Shown piece after piece: positions 1 to 7,884 of a stretch of DNA of 47,584 nt. Below the pieces are notes generated by a model. That model worked only from the letters and a program-made list of their open reading frames with translations, made no database searches and was not told the origin of the DNA. Both the position numbers and the translations under genes were made by a program. Each line of letters begins with the position of its first letter. Positions within the stretch are counted from its first letter, which is position 1. The stretch comes from an uncultured Collinsella sp. (GTDB lineage Bacteria; Actinomycetota; Coriobacteriia; Coriobacteriales; Coriobacteriaceae), in the NCBI GenBank assembly GCA_958421655.1, contig CATZMG010000005.1, positions 1 through 47,584 of the forward strand. The letters are read 5' to 3'.

Positions 1-5
1 CTTGC

Positions 6-31
6 GCAGGACTGTAGAGCAGCAAACTTAA
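6..31. repeat. Dispersed intergenic element, copy 1 (matches 17284-17309)
   Basis: Twenty identical bases (6-25) recur at 17284-17303; one mismatch and five further matches (CTTAA) extend the block to 26 nt. Both copies lie upstream of ribosomal-protein clusters. The window edge cuts this copy, so its full extent is unknown. Function is unknown. Confidence 0.6.
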
Positions 32-51
32 ACAGCGGGCCGCCCGGACCG

Positions 52-88
52 GGAATCCGCCCCCGCGCACAGAAGGGGATTCCTTTTG
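52..88 (+). terminator. Possible terminator of the gene upstream of the window
   Basis: GGAATCC (52-58) can pair with GGATTCC (77-83), followed directly by TTTTG. The 18-nt loop is long and the stem short, so this is a weak call. It would separate the str cluster from whatever lies upstream. Confidence 0.35.
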
Positions 89-118
89 TGTAGGCTTTGC
101 GGAAATGTGCCAATTTTG

Positions 119-142
119 GGATACGCCCGGCGGCGTGGTCTG
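119..142 (+). promoter_or_regulatory. Shared ribosomal-operon upstream motif, copy A
   Basis: GGATACGCCCG followed by CGTG eight bases further on is shared with blocks at 17401-17425 (upstream of rplC) and 19266-19290 (upstream of rplB). Here it abuts the -35 element of the rpsL promoter. No protein is known to me for it; a common regulator or promoter architecture is an inference. Confidence 0.4.
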
Positions 143-171
143 TTGACGACACAGCTAACGGCACGTATCCT
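143..171 (+). promoter_or_regulatory. rpsL (str operon) promoter
   Basis: TTGACG (143-148), a 17-nt spacer, then TATCCT (166-171): a good sigma-70-type promoter. The predicted start near 178 leaves a leader of about 85 nt before rpsL. It is the only strong hexamer pair upstream of the gene. Confidence 0.65.
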
Positions 172-264
172 ATCGAACTGCGTGTTTCGTAGGGGGATGC
201 TGACCCCTCGATTCAAGCCGTTGCACTTTACAGAAAGCTGGAATCATTCGAGAAGGAGTACGCT

Positions 265-642
265 TTGCCTACTATTAACCAGCTGGTTCGCCAGGGCCGT
301 CGTTCCGTGCCCAAGAAGTCCAAGAACGCTGCTCTGCAGCACAACTCCCAGAAGCGCGGCGTGTGCACCCGCGTCTTCACCACGAGCCCCAAGAAGCCGA
401 ACTCGGCTCTTCGTAAGGTTGCCCGTGTTCGCCTTGTCAACGGCATCGAAGTTACTGCTTACATCCCGGGTGAGGGCCACAACCTGCAGGAGCACTCCAT
501 CGTGCTCGTCCGCGGCGGTCGTGTCCGTGACCTCCCTGGTGTCCGTTATCACGTCATCCGTGGCGCCTACGACGCTGCTCCGGTCCAGAACCGTATGCAG
601 GCCCGTTCCAAGTACGGTGCTAAGCGCCCCAAGGCTAAATAA
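265..642 (+). CDS. rpsL: Ribosomal protein uS12
   Basis: The 125-residue product carries the uS12 signature around PKKPNSALRK (residues 42-51) and the loop GHNLQEHSIVLVRGGRV. It forms part of the decoding centre of the 30S subunit. The start is TTG at 265, set by AGAAGGAG at 251-258 and by the canonical MPTINQLVR N-terminus. It is first in the str cluster, 73 nt before rpsG. Residue 43 is the usual Lys, but residue 88, normally Lys, is Arg (codon 526-528). K88R is a known streptomycin-resistance substitution in Mycobacterium tuberculosis, so the native protein may confer reduced sensitivity (inference). Confidence 0.98.
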   Translation: MPTINQLVRQGRRSVPKKSKNAALQHNSQKRGVCTRVFTTSPKKPNSALRKVARVRLVNGIEVTAYIPGEGHNLQEHSIVLVRGGRVRDLPGVRYHVIRGAYDAAPVQNRMQARSKYGAKRPKAK

Positions 643-715
643 GCCAGATAACGTTTTGATACTTTCGCCGTGTGCCGCCTAAGCGCCGCACGGTAGACAC
701 TTAAGGAGATTTCAC

Positions 716-1189
716 ATGCCGCGTCGTGCAGCAGCTAATCGTCGTGAGGTTCAGCCTGACGCCGTTTACAACAACCGCCTGGTGACTCAGCTCATCAACA
801 AGGTCCTTCTTGACGGCAAGAAGGCCACCGCTGAGCGCATCGTTTACACCGCTTTCGAGATCGTTGCCGAGAAGTCCGAGGGTGGCGACGCTCTCGCTAC
901 CTTCAAGAAGGCTATGGACAACGTCAAGCCCACGCTCGAGGTTAAGCCCAAGCGTGTCGGTGGCGCTACCTATCAGGTCCCGATGGAGGTTAACTCCCGT
1001 CGTTCCACCGCTCTGGGTATCCGCTGGATCGTCAACTTCTCCCGCGCTCGCAAGGAGAAGACCATGGCCGAGCGTCTCGCCAACGAGATCCTCGACGCTT
1101 CCAACGGCCTGGGCGCTTCCGTCAAGAAGCGTGAGGACGTCTTCAAGATGGCCGAGGCCAACCGCGCGTTCTCTCACTATCGTTGGTAA
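716..1189 (+). CDS. rpsG: Ribosomal protein uS7
   Basis: The 157-residue protein begins MPRRAAANRREVQPD and has the typical uS7 order, including the QVPMEV segment and RWIV helix. uS7 nucleates assembly of the 30S head and lines the E site. The ATG follows AAGGAGAT (703-710). The gene sits between rpsL and fusA, with only 19 nt to fusA, the normal str order, so the three are almost certainly co-transcribed. Length is normal for the family and nothing is unusual. Confidence 0.98.
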   Translation: MPRRAAANRREVQPDAVYNNRLVTQLINKVLLDGKKATAERIVYTAFEIVAEKSEGGDALATFKKAMDNVKPTLEVKPKRVGGATYQVPMEVNSRRSTALGIRWIVNFSRARKEKTMAERLANEILDASNGLGASVKKREDVFKMAEANRAFSHYRW

Positions 1190-1208
1190 GTTAAGGTAAG
1201 GAACTAAC

Positions 1209-3308
1209 ATGGCTAAGCCTAAGTACAAGCTTTCCGATACCCGTAACATCGGCATCATGGCTCACATCGATGCCGGTAAGACCACCACGACCGAGCGTAT
1301 TCTTTACTACACCGGTAAGACCCACAAGATCGGTGAGGTCCATGAGGGCGCTGCCACCATGGACTGGATGGTTCAGGAGCAGGAGCGCGGCGTAACCATT
1401 ACCTCCGCTGCTACCACGTGCTTCTGGAACAAGGACGGTAAGGACTACCGCATCCAGATCATCGACACCCCGGGCCACGTTGACTTCACCGCCGAGGTCG
1501 AGCGCTGCCTGCGCGTCCTCGATGGCGCTGTCGCCGTCTTCGACGCCGTTGCCGGCGTTCAGCCCCAGTCTGAGACCGTTTGGCGTCAGGCTTCTACCTT
1601 CAACGTCCCCCGCATCGCCTTCATTAACAAGTATGACCGCGTGGGTGCTGACTTCTTCAACGCTATCGAGACCATGAAGGATCGTCTCGACGCTAACGCC
1701 GTGGCCGCTCAGGTCCCGATGGGCGCCGAGGACAACTTCTGGGGCGTCATCGACCTGGTCACCATGACTGCATGGGACTTCAAGGCCGACGACAAGGGCA
1801 TGACCTACCCCGAGCCGATGGACGAGATCCCGGCTGAGTTCGCTGACATCGCTGCCACCAAGCGCGAGGAGCTCCTCGACGCTGCTGCCAGCTTTGACGA
1901 TGAGCTCATGGAGAAGATCCTCATGGAGGAGGACTTCACCGTCGAGGAGCTCAAGGCTGCTCTGCGCAAGGGCGTTCTGGCCAACGAGCTCAACCTCGTC
2001 TTTGTGGGCTCCGCCTACAAGAACAAGGGCGTCCAGGAGCTGCTCGACGCTGTCGTCGACTACCTGCCCAGCCCGCTTGACGTCGAGGCCGTCACCGGTA
2101 CCGATCCGGACACCGGCGAGGAGATCGAGCGTCATCCTTCCTTCGACGAGCCCTTCTCCGGCCTGGTCTTCAAGATCATGACCGACCCGTTCGTCGGTAA
2201 GCTCACCTACGTCCGCGTTTACTCCGGCCGTGCCGAGTCCGGCTCCTACGTGATCAACGCTTCCAACGGTCAGCGCGAGCGCCTCGGCCGCATCCTCGAG
2301 ATGAACGCCGCCGAGCGTATCGACCGTGACGACGCTGCCGCCGGCGACATCGTCGCTTGCGTCGGCTTCAAGAACTCCACCACCGGTGACACCCTGTGCG
2401 CCGAGGGCAACGAGATTGTCCTCGAGAAGATCGAGTTCGCCAAGCCCGTTATCGACGTTGCCATCGAGCCCAAGACCAAGGCCGAGCAGGACAAGATGTC
2501 CCTGGCTCTGACCAAGCTCGCCGAGGAGGACCCGACCTTCCAGGTGTCCACCAACCACGAGACCGGCCAGACCATCATCGCCGGCATGGGCGAGCTGCAC
2601 CTCGAGATCATCGTCGACCGTCTGCTCCGCGAGTTCAAGGTTGAGGCTAACGTTGGTAAGCCCCAGGTTGCCTACCGCGAGACCGCTGGTCACGACGTCG
2701 AGAAGGCTGAGGGCAAGTTCGTCCGTCAGTCCGGCGGCCGCGGTCAGTACGGCCACGCCGTCATCAAGCTCGAGAAGATGGAGGAGGGCTTCGGCTACGA
2801 GTTCGTCAACGCTATCGTCGGCGGCGTCGTGCCCAAGGAGTACATCCCGTCCATCGACAAGGGCATCCAGGAGGCCCTGAACACCGGTGTTATCGCCGGC
2901 TTCCCGGTCCTCGACGTTAAGGTCACCCTGTTCGACGGTTCTTACCACGAGGTCGACTCCTCCGAGGCCGCCTTCAAGATCGCCGGTTCTATGGCTATCA
3001 AGGACGCCCTCAAGAAGTCCGATCCGCAGCTGCTCGAGCCGATCATGGCTGTCGAGGTCGAGACCCCCGAGCAGTACATGGGCGACGTTATGGGCAACCT
3101 CTCCGGTCGCCGCGGCAAGATCGAGGGCATGGAGGATCGCAAGAACAGCAAGCTCATCCGTGCCAAGGTGCCGCTGGGCGAGATGTTCGGTTACGCTACC
3201 GACCTTCGCTCCCAGACCCAGGGCCGTGCATCCTACACGATGCAGTTCGACTCTTATGAGCCCGCGCCCAAGTCCATCGTGGACGAGGTCATGAGCAAGA
3301 ACGCCTAA
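1209..3308 (+). CDS. fusA: Elongation factor G
   Basis: The 699-residue translocation GTPase shows G1 AHIDAGKTTTTE, G3 DTPGHVDF and G4 NKYD (NKMD is more usual, but the second variable position tolerates change), followed by the EF-G domain IV signature around GRGQYGH and a normal C-terminus. It drives mRNA-tRNA movement through the ribosome and, with RRF, recycling. ATG at 1209 follows AAGGAAC. Only 60 nt separate it from rpsJ; tuf, which lies between these genes in many bacteria, is absent here. Confidence 0.98.
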   Translation: MAKPKYKLSDTRNIGIMAHIDAGKTTTTERILYYTGKTHKIGEVHEGAATMDWMVQEQERGVTITSAATTCFWNKDGKDYRIQIIDTPGHVDFTAEVERCLRVLDGAVAVFDAVAGVQPQSETVWRQASTFNVPRIAFINKYDRVGADFFNAIETMKDRLDANAVAAQVPMGAEDNFWGVIDLVTMTAWDFKADDKGMTYPEPMDEIPAEFADIAATKREELLDAAASFDDELMEKILMEEDFTVEELKAALRKGVLANELNLVFVGSAYKNKGVQELLDAVVDYLPSPLDVEAVTGTDPDTGEEIERHPSFDEPFSGLVFKIMTDPFVGKLTYVRVYSGRAESGSYVINASNGQRERLGRILEMNAAERIDRDDAAAGDIVACVGFKNSTTGDTLCAEGNEIVLEKIEFAKPVIDVAIEPKTKAEQDKMSLALTKLAEEDPTFQVSTNHETGQTIIAGMGELHLEIIVDRLLREFKVEANVGKPQVAYRETAGHDVEKAEGKFVRQSGGRGQYGHAVIKLEKMEEGFGYEFVNAIVGGVVPKEYIPSIDKGIQEALNTGVIAGFPVLDVKVTLFDGSYHEVDSSEAAFKIAGSMAIKDALKKSDPQLLEPIMAVEVETPEQYMGDVMGNLSGRRGKIEGMEDRKNSKLIRAKVPLGEMFGYATDLRSQTQGRASYTMQFDSYEPAPKSIVDEVMSKNA

Positions 3309-3333
3309 GTTCGAGCTCCCTGTTACGTAATCC

Positions 3334-3350
3334 GCGAGAACATCTCTCGC
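3334..3350 (+). other. Small hairpin in the rpsJ leader
   Basis: GCGAGA (3334-3339) pairs with TCTCGC (3345-3350) just upstream of the rpsJ ribosome-binding site. It might be a processing site or a translational element; there is no further support. Confidence 0.35.
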
Positions 3351-3368
3351 ACTCTTTGGAGGTTTAAG

Positions 3369-3677
3369 TTGGCTACCCAGAAGATCCGCATTCGCCTCAA
3401 GGGCTATGATCACGAGGTCGTCGATCAGTCCGCGAAGCTCATCGTCGAGACCGCTCAGAAGACCGGCGCTCGCGTTTCCGGTCCTGTCCCCCTGCCCACC
3501 GAGCGCAACCTGTACACGGTTATCCGCTCGCCGCACGTGAACAAGGACTCCCGTGAGCAGTTCGAGATGCGCACCCACAAGCGCCTCATCGACATCCTCG
3601 ACCCCACCTCGGGCACCGTTGATTCGCTCATGCGTCTCGACCTCCCCGCTGGCGTCGACATCGACATCAAGCTCTAA
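3369..3677 (+). CDS. rpsJ: Ribosomal protein uS10
   Basis: The 102-residue product reads ATQKIRIRLKGYDHEVVD and contains the conserved PLPTERNLYTVIRSPH segment. uS10 is a 30S head protein and the NusE partner of NusB in antitermination. The start is TTG at 3369, with TTGGAGG (3356-3362) as ribosome-binding site. Normally it is the first gene of the S10 operon, directly followed by rplC. Here it ends at a strong terminator, and rplC lies about 13.9 kb away, so it is expressed with the str cluster instead. Confidence 0.98.
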   Translation: MATQKIRIRLKGYDHEVVDQSAKLIVETAQKTGARVSGPVPLPTERNLYTVIRSPHVNKDSREQFEMRTHKRLIDILDPTSGTVDSLMRLDLPAGVDIDIKL

Positions 3678-3699
3678 GCGATATCGCTCATAGCTTACA

Positions 3700-3739
3700 G
3701 AGCCCCGCTGCCATCTTGGTAGCGGGGCTCTTTTGTTTT
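3700..3739. terminator. Intrinsic terminator after rpsJ
   Basis: The ten-base stem GAGCCCCGCT (3700-3709) pairs with AGCGGGGCTC (3721-3730), followed by a T-rich tail. It lies between convergent rpsJ and birA. The stem is perfect, but the T-tract favours the plus strand. Confidence 0.9.
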
Positions 3740-3792
3740 GAATGATGGTTTGGACTGCCGGGTAATGCTGCCGAGCCGACGGCTGCGGCGAC

Positions 3793-4569
3793 CTATTCGC
3801 TCAAGGGGCGCAGCGATGCCTCCTCAAAATGGAAGGATCGCAAGCCGCCTTCCGTTTCGATACACGCGCGACCAAAGGCATCGACGGTTTTAAAGATGCC
3901 TCGTGCCAGCTCGTCTCCAGCGGGGGAGCGGGCGATAACGTGCTTCCCGATCCAATTGAGGTGAGCGATATATTCGTCGTGGACGGGCGCGAGCGGACCG
4001 GCGTCTTCTTCCTTGGCGTTGAGGCGCTCTGCCCAGGTATCTACAGCGTCTATAACTGCGTGATAGACCTCATCGAGGAGCATGTCGACGGCGGGAACGC
4101 TCTCGTTGAGGTCCGAGAGGCCAATTGCCGCCAGGCCGCCATCGGGCACCTCTTGGGGCGTGTAGTTTACGTTGACACCAATGCCGCAGACGGCGAAAGG
4201 TTTGCCTTCGTTATCGCGTGCGGCCTCGACCAGAATGCCGCCGAGTTTGCGTCCACTCGCGACCAGGTCGTTGGGCCATTTGAGGCCAATCTCGTTTGCA
4301 AGACCCTGCTTTTCGAGTGCTTCGAGCACCGCTAGGCCGCTGACGGCGGCAAGACCAGAGTACTTTGCGGGATTAACGCATGGACGCAGGACAATCGAAA
4401 GCAATAGGTTGCCGGCGGTTGAATCCCACTTGTGGCCGCGCCGGCCGCGTCCTGCCGTTTGCGTGCGGGCGGCAAGTCCTGTGCCGTGCGGCGCACCCTG
4501 TTTTCCTGCCTCGAGCAGGTCATCGTTGGTCGATCCGGTTACGTCGACAATCGTTAATTGGGCATCCAT
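3793..4569 (-). CDS. birA: Biotin--[acetyl-CoA-carboxylase] ligase
   Basis: The 258-residue enzyme activates biotin to biotinyl-AMP and attaches it to AccB. Visible motifs are GSTNDDL (12-18), the biotinyl-AMP loop GRGRRGHKW (40-48), LKWPNDL (96-102) and KLGGILVE, with a C-terminal SH3-like cap. The start is ATG at 4569, preceded by AAGGAGG 11 nt upstream; the frame is open further but has no matching site. The protein begins directly with the catalytic domain and lacks the N-terminal winged helix of bifunctional BirA, so it should not bind DNA by itself. It is divergent from fabH, fitting its role in biotinylating the AccB made by that operon. Confidence 0.93.
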   Translation of the reverse strand: MDAQLTIVDVTGSTNDDLLEAGKQGAPHGTGLAARTQTAGRGRRGHKWDSTAGNLLLSIVLRPCVNPAKYSGLAAVSGLAVLEALEKQGLANEIGLKWPNDLVASGRKLGGILVEAARDNEGKPFAVCGIGVNVNYTPQEVPDGGLAAIGLSDLNESVPAVDMLLDEVYHAVIDAVDTWAERLNAKEEDAGPLAPVHDEYIAHLNWIGKHVIARSPAGDELARGIFKTVDAFGRACIETEGGLRSFHFEEASLRPLSE

Positions 4570-4662
4570 AGCGGCTGCTACCTCCTTATTGAATAAGTGA
4601 ATGACGCAATGGTGTCGAGAGATAGACACAATGTGAAGCCTTTGTCGCATTTGGACAATTTA

Positions 4663-4728
4663 ATGTTAACACGTCAACAAAGACTGAAATGCGTTATCCT
4701 CTCTTGGTCGATGTAAACACGTCAACAA
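4663..4728. promoter_or_regulatory. Duplicated putative operator between birA and fabH
   Basis: An 18-nt sequence at 4663-4680 recurs at 4711-4728 with 17 of 18 identical bases; the shared core is AACACGTCAACAA. Each copy is an imperfect palindrome (GTTAAC...GTCAAC type), and the copies start 48 nt apart. Position in the birA-fabH divergent region suggests binding sites for a lipid-synthesis regulator. They do not match the FapR or FabT consensus as I remember them. No regulator is encoded nearby. Confidence 0.55.
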
Positions 4729-4745
4729 CTCAAAGGAGGTTAGTG

Positions 4746-5705
4746 ATGGGTTTCACGATTCTTGGAACAGGTTCGGCACTTCCTGAGCGCAGTGTTTCCA
4801 ATGACGAGCTATCTGAGTTCCTCGATACCTCGGATGAGTGGATTTTTACCCGCACCGGTATCAAGGGCCGCCACGTCTGCACCACCGAGTCACTCGACGA
4901 CCTTGCCGTAGCGGCGAGCGAGCGGGCACTCCAGGTGTCCGGAATCGACGCGAGCCAGCTGGATCTAATCGTCTGCTCGACGACAACGGGTGACCACCTT
5001 GTTCCCGCCGAGGCGTGTGCCGTAGCCGAGCGTCTGGGCGCGACGTGCCCTGCCTTCGATGTCTCGGCGGCTTGTGCCGGCTTCGTGTTTGCGCTCGATG
5101 TCGCCGAGGGCTATATCGCCCGCGGCCGTGCCGAGCGCGTGCTTGTCGTTGCTGCCGAGCAGATGACGCGCACGCTCGACTGGACCGACCGCGCCACCTG
5201 CGTGCTCTTTGGCGATGGGGCAGGCGCCGCAGTGATTGGAGCTGGGGGAGACAACCCCCTTGCCGTTGAGCTTTCGACGGCGCCCGACGTCGAGACGTTG
5301 CGCGTACCCGGTCTGGTCGGCACCTCGCCGTTTAAGGCCTCTGCAGATAGCGAGAGCGTGCTGTCCATGAATGGCCGCCGCGTGTTCAAGTTCGGCGTCA
5401 ACGCCATCTGCGACACGGTCCATAAGCTTGCGGGCGATGCGGGCATTTCGGTCGAAGACATCGACCATTTTGTATTCCATCAGGCTAACGAACGAATCCT
5501 GAGTCAGGCGGTCAAGCGCCTCGGCGTGCCAGACGAGCGCGTGGTTCGAACGCTGCGCGAGATCGGCAACATTTCGAGCGCATGCATTCCGCTTGCCCTC
5601 GACCGGCTGGCAAACGCCGGTGCACTTCACACAGGCGACACCATCGCCTTGGTTGGATTTGGCGCCGGTCTGGATATAGGTGGCTATCTGCTTCGTTGGA
5701 AGTAG
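4746..5705 (+). CDS. fabH: 3-oxoacyl-[ACP] synthase III (KAS III)
   Basis: FabH condenses acetyl-CoA (or a branched acyl-CoA) with malonyl-ACP to start each fatty-acid chain. The 319-residue protein carries the Cys-His-Asn triad: C110 in VSAACAGF, H245 in FHQAN and N275 in GNISSA, plus the GAGLDIGGYLL end. ATG at 4746 has AAAGGAGGT at 4732-4740; the frame is open to 4689 but without a ribosome-binding site. It leads a ten-gene FASII operon, with acpP 51 nt downstream. Confidence 0.96.
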   Translation: MGFTILGTGSALPERSVSNDELSEFLDTSDEWIFTRTGIKGRHVCTTESLDDLAVAASERALQVSGIDASQLDLIVCSTTTGDHLVPAEACAVAERLGATCPAFDVSAACAGFVFALDVAEGYIARGRAERVLVVAAEQMTRTLDWTDRATCVLFGDGAGAAVIGAGGDNPLAVELSTAPDVETLRVPGLVGTSPFKASADSESVLSMNGRRVFKFGVNAICDTVHKLAGDAGISVEDIDHFVFHQANERILSQAVKRLGVPDERVVRTLREIGNISSACIPLALDRLANAGALHTGDTIALVGFGAGLDIGGYLLRWK

Positions 5706-5756
5706 TCGCACATAGGAAATAAAAACGCCCTAGGGCACAACCAAAGGAGAACTACC

Positions 5757-5993
5757 ATGGCAGATCAGAAGACCTTCGAGCGCGTTTGCGACGTTATCCG
5801 CGAGACCGCCGGTCTTGACGATGTCGAGATGAAGCCCGAGTCCACGCTCGAGGAGATTGGTCTCGACAGCCTGGGCACCGTCGAGATCCTCGTCGCCGTC
5901 GAGGACGAGTTTGGCATCCAGCTCGATACCGAGGAGAACCCCAAGACGGTCGGCGAGTTCGCCGATACGGTCGAGGCGGCATTGGAGAAGTAG
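5757..5993 (+). CDS. acpP: Acyl carrier protein
   Basis: The 78-residue acidic protein carries growing acyl chains on a phosphopantetheine arm. The attachment site is S38 in GLDSLGTVE, the standard ACP motif. ATG at 5757 follows AAAGGAG. Its stop is 2 nt before fabK, so translation is probably coupled. Length and composition are typical. Confidence 0.97.
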   Translation: MADQKTFERVCDVIRETAGLDDVEMKPESTLEEIGLDSLGTVEILVAVEDEFGIQLDTEENPKTVGEFADTVEAALEK

Positions 5994-5995
5994 AG

Positions 5996-6940
5996 ATGCT
6001 CAAGACTCCTCTCTGCGATCTGCTCGGCATCGAAAAGCCCGTGTTCCAGGGCGGTATGGCCTGGATTGCCGATGCCTCGCTGGCGTCCGCAGTGTCCGAG
6101 GCGGGTGGCTTAGGCATCATCGCGGCCATGAACGCCGACGCCAACTGGCTTCGCGACCAGATTCATGAGCTGCGCGCCAAGACGGATAAGCCCTTTGGCG
6201 TCAACGTCATGCTCATGAGCCCGTTTGCCGACGAGGTCGCGCAGGTCGTGATTGACGAGCGAGTGCCGGTCGTCGTGACGGGCGCCGGCAATCCCGCCAA
6301 GTACATGAAGGCGTGGAACGAGGCGGGCATCAAGGTCGTCCCGGTCGTTGCCTCGGTGGCGCTGGCGCGCCTCGTGGCACGTCGTGGAGCCACGGCGGTT
6401 GTTGCCGAGGGTACCGAATCGGGCGGCCATATTGGCGAGACCTCGACGATGGCACTGGTGCCGCAGGTCGTCGATGCGGTCGACATTCCCGTTGTGGCCG
6501 CTGGCGGTATTGCCGACGGCCGCGGCGTGGCGGCCGCCTTTATGCTGGGCGCCGCCGGCGTGCAGGTGGGTACGCGCTTTCTGATCGCAGACGAGTGCAC
6601 CGTATCGGAGCAGTACAAGGAGATGGTCTTGAAGGCCAACGACACCTCGACGCGTGCGACCGGCCGCTCGACGGGACACCCGGTGCGTGCACTCAAGAGC
6701 CCCTTTACCAACGCCTACGCCAAGAGCGAGGCGGCGGGCGTAAGTGTCGAGGAACTCGGGGCCATGGGCACGGGCGCCCTTCGCAAGGCCGCCAAGGACG
6801 GCAATTACGAAGAGGGTTCGTTTTTGTGTGGACAGATTGCCGGCATGGTCAACGAGCGCCAGAGCGCACGTGAAATCGTTGACGACCTGATCGATGGCGC
6901 CGAGCGCGTCCTGAAGGGTGCGTCCGCATGGGTAGCGTAG
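5996..6940 (+). CDS. fabK: Enoyl-[ACP] reductase II, FMN-dependent
   Basis: The 314-residue TIM-barrel flavoprotein belongs to the 2-nitropropane dioxygenase-like superfamily. FQGGMAWIA near the N-terminus, VNVMLMSP, EGTESGGHIG and AAGGIADGRG are FMN-binding landmarks. It reduces trans-2-enoyl-ACP at the last step of each elongation cycle. No fabI- or fabL-type reductase occurs in this operon, so FabK is the likely sole enzyme here; FabK enzymes are intrinsically insensitive to triclosan. ATG starts 2 nt after acpP, and the 3' end overlaps fabD by 13 nt. Confidence 0.93.
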   Translation: MLKTPLCDLLGIEKPVFQGGMAWIADASLASAVSEAGGLGIIAAMNADANWLRDQIHELRAKTDKPFGVNVMLMSPFADEVAQVVIDERVPVVVTGAGNPAKYMKAWNEAGIKVVPVVASVALARLVARRGATAVVAEGTESGGHIGETSTMALVPQVVDAVDIPVVAAGGIADGRGVAAAFMLGAAGVQVGTRFLIADECTVSEQYKEMVLKANDTSTRATGRSTGHPVRALKSPFTNAYAKSEAAGVSVEELGAMGTGALRKAAKDGNYEEGSFLCGQIAGMVNERQSAREIVDDLIDGAERVLKGASAWVA

Positions 6941-7854
6941 CGTTTCTGTTTGCTGGCCAGGGTGCCCAACACCCCGCGATGGGCGTCGACCTGATCGAGG
7001 CATCGCCGGCGGCCGCCGAGGTGTTCGCCATTGTCGACGAGGTGCGCCCGGGGACCAGCGAGCAGTGCCGGAGCGCCTCCAAGGAGGAGCTCTCGCAGAC
7101 CGAGAACACGCAGCCGTGCGTGTTCGTTCACGACCTGGCAGCGGCTACCGCTCTGCGTGAGCGCGGCGTGGTGCCTGCCGCCTGTGCGGGATTCTCGCTG
7201 GGCGAGGTCGCCGCGCTCACCTTTGCGGGGGCATTCGATACGCGAGCGGGCTTTGAGCTCGTGTGCGAGCGCGCGGCGCTGATGGCCGCGGCTGCCGAGC
7301 GCCATCCGGGCGGTATGCGCGCCGTCATCAAGCTCGATGCGGAGCAAGTCGAGAACCTGGCAAAACAGGCCGGCGAGGACTGCTGGCCGGTCAACTACAA
7401 CAGCCCGCAGCAGACGGTTGTTGCCGGAGCGCCCGAGGCGCTGCAGGAGCTCGACGTCCTAGTAAAAGGGGCTGGCGGCCGCGCTATGAAAGTCGCGGTG
7501 TCGGGTGCATTCCATAGTCCCTATATGACCGAGGCGACTGAGGGGCTGGCGACGTATATCCAAGCCGGCCACGCGCCGTCTCCGCTGCTGATTCCGGTCA
7601 TGGCAAACATGACGGCGGCGCCCTATCCGGCGGATCCGCGAGCGGCATCGGATGTCTTGGCCAACCAGGTGAGTCATGCCGTGCGCTGGGTCGACACGCT
7701 GCATACTCTGCAAGATCAGGGCATCGACACGTTTATTGAGGTTGGCCCTGGCAAAACGCTGTCCGGCCTGGTCAAGCGTACGCTGAGCGACGTTTGCGTG
7801 TATTCGTGCGAAACAGCCGAGCAGGTCGCAGCTATTGCCGACGAGCTCGCATAG
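6928..7854 (+). CDS. fabD: Malonyl-CoA:ACP transacylase
   Basis: FabD moves malonyl from CoA to ACP. The 308-residue protein has FAGQGAQ at 8-14, the nucleophile S90 in GFSLGE (a GxSxG elbow; many homologues have GHSLGE) and H196 in GAFHSPYM. The start at 6928 lies inside the 3' end of fabK, in another frame, an overlap that suggests translational coupling. About 30 nt separate it from fabG. Length is normal. Confidence 0.95.
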   Translation: MGSVAFLFAGQGAQHPAMGVDLIEASPAAAEVFAIVDEVRPGTSEQCRSASKEELSQTENTQPCVFVHDLAAATALRERGVVPAACAGFSLGEVAALTFAGAFDTRAGFELVCERAALMAAAAERHPGGMRAVIKLDAEQVENLAKQAGEDCWPVNYNSPQQTVVAGAPEALQELDVLVKGAGGRAMKVAVSGAFHSPYMTEATEGLATYIQAGHAPSPLLIPVMANMTAAPYPADPRAASDVLANQVSHAVRWVDTLHTLQDQGIDTFIEVGPGKTLSGLVKRTLSDVCVYSCETAEQVAAIADELA

Positions 7855-7884
7855 TCCACAGGGCTGTAACCCGAAAGGAATGAC

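Noticed and set aside
1191..3578. A 795-residue open frame antisense to fusA and rpsJ
   Set aside because: It exists because GC-rich codons of fusA leave the opposite strand free of stops. Composition is biased (Leu, Val, Gly, Asp, Glu, His) and no domain is visible.
4570..4650. N-terminal extension of BirA to 4650
   Set aside because: The extra residues do not resemble a winged helix, and a good ribosome-binding site directs initiation at 4569.
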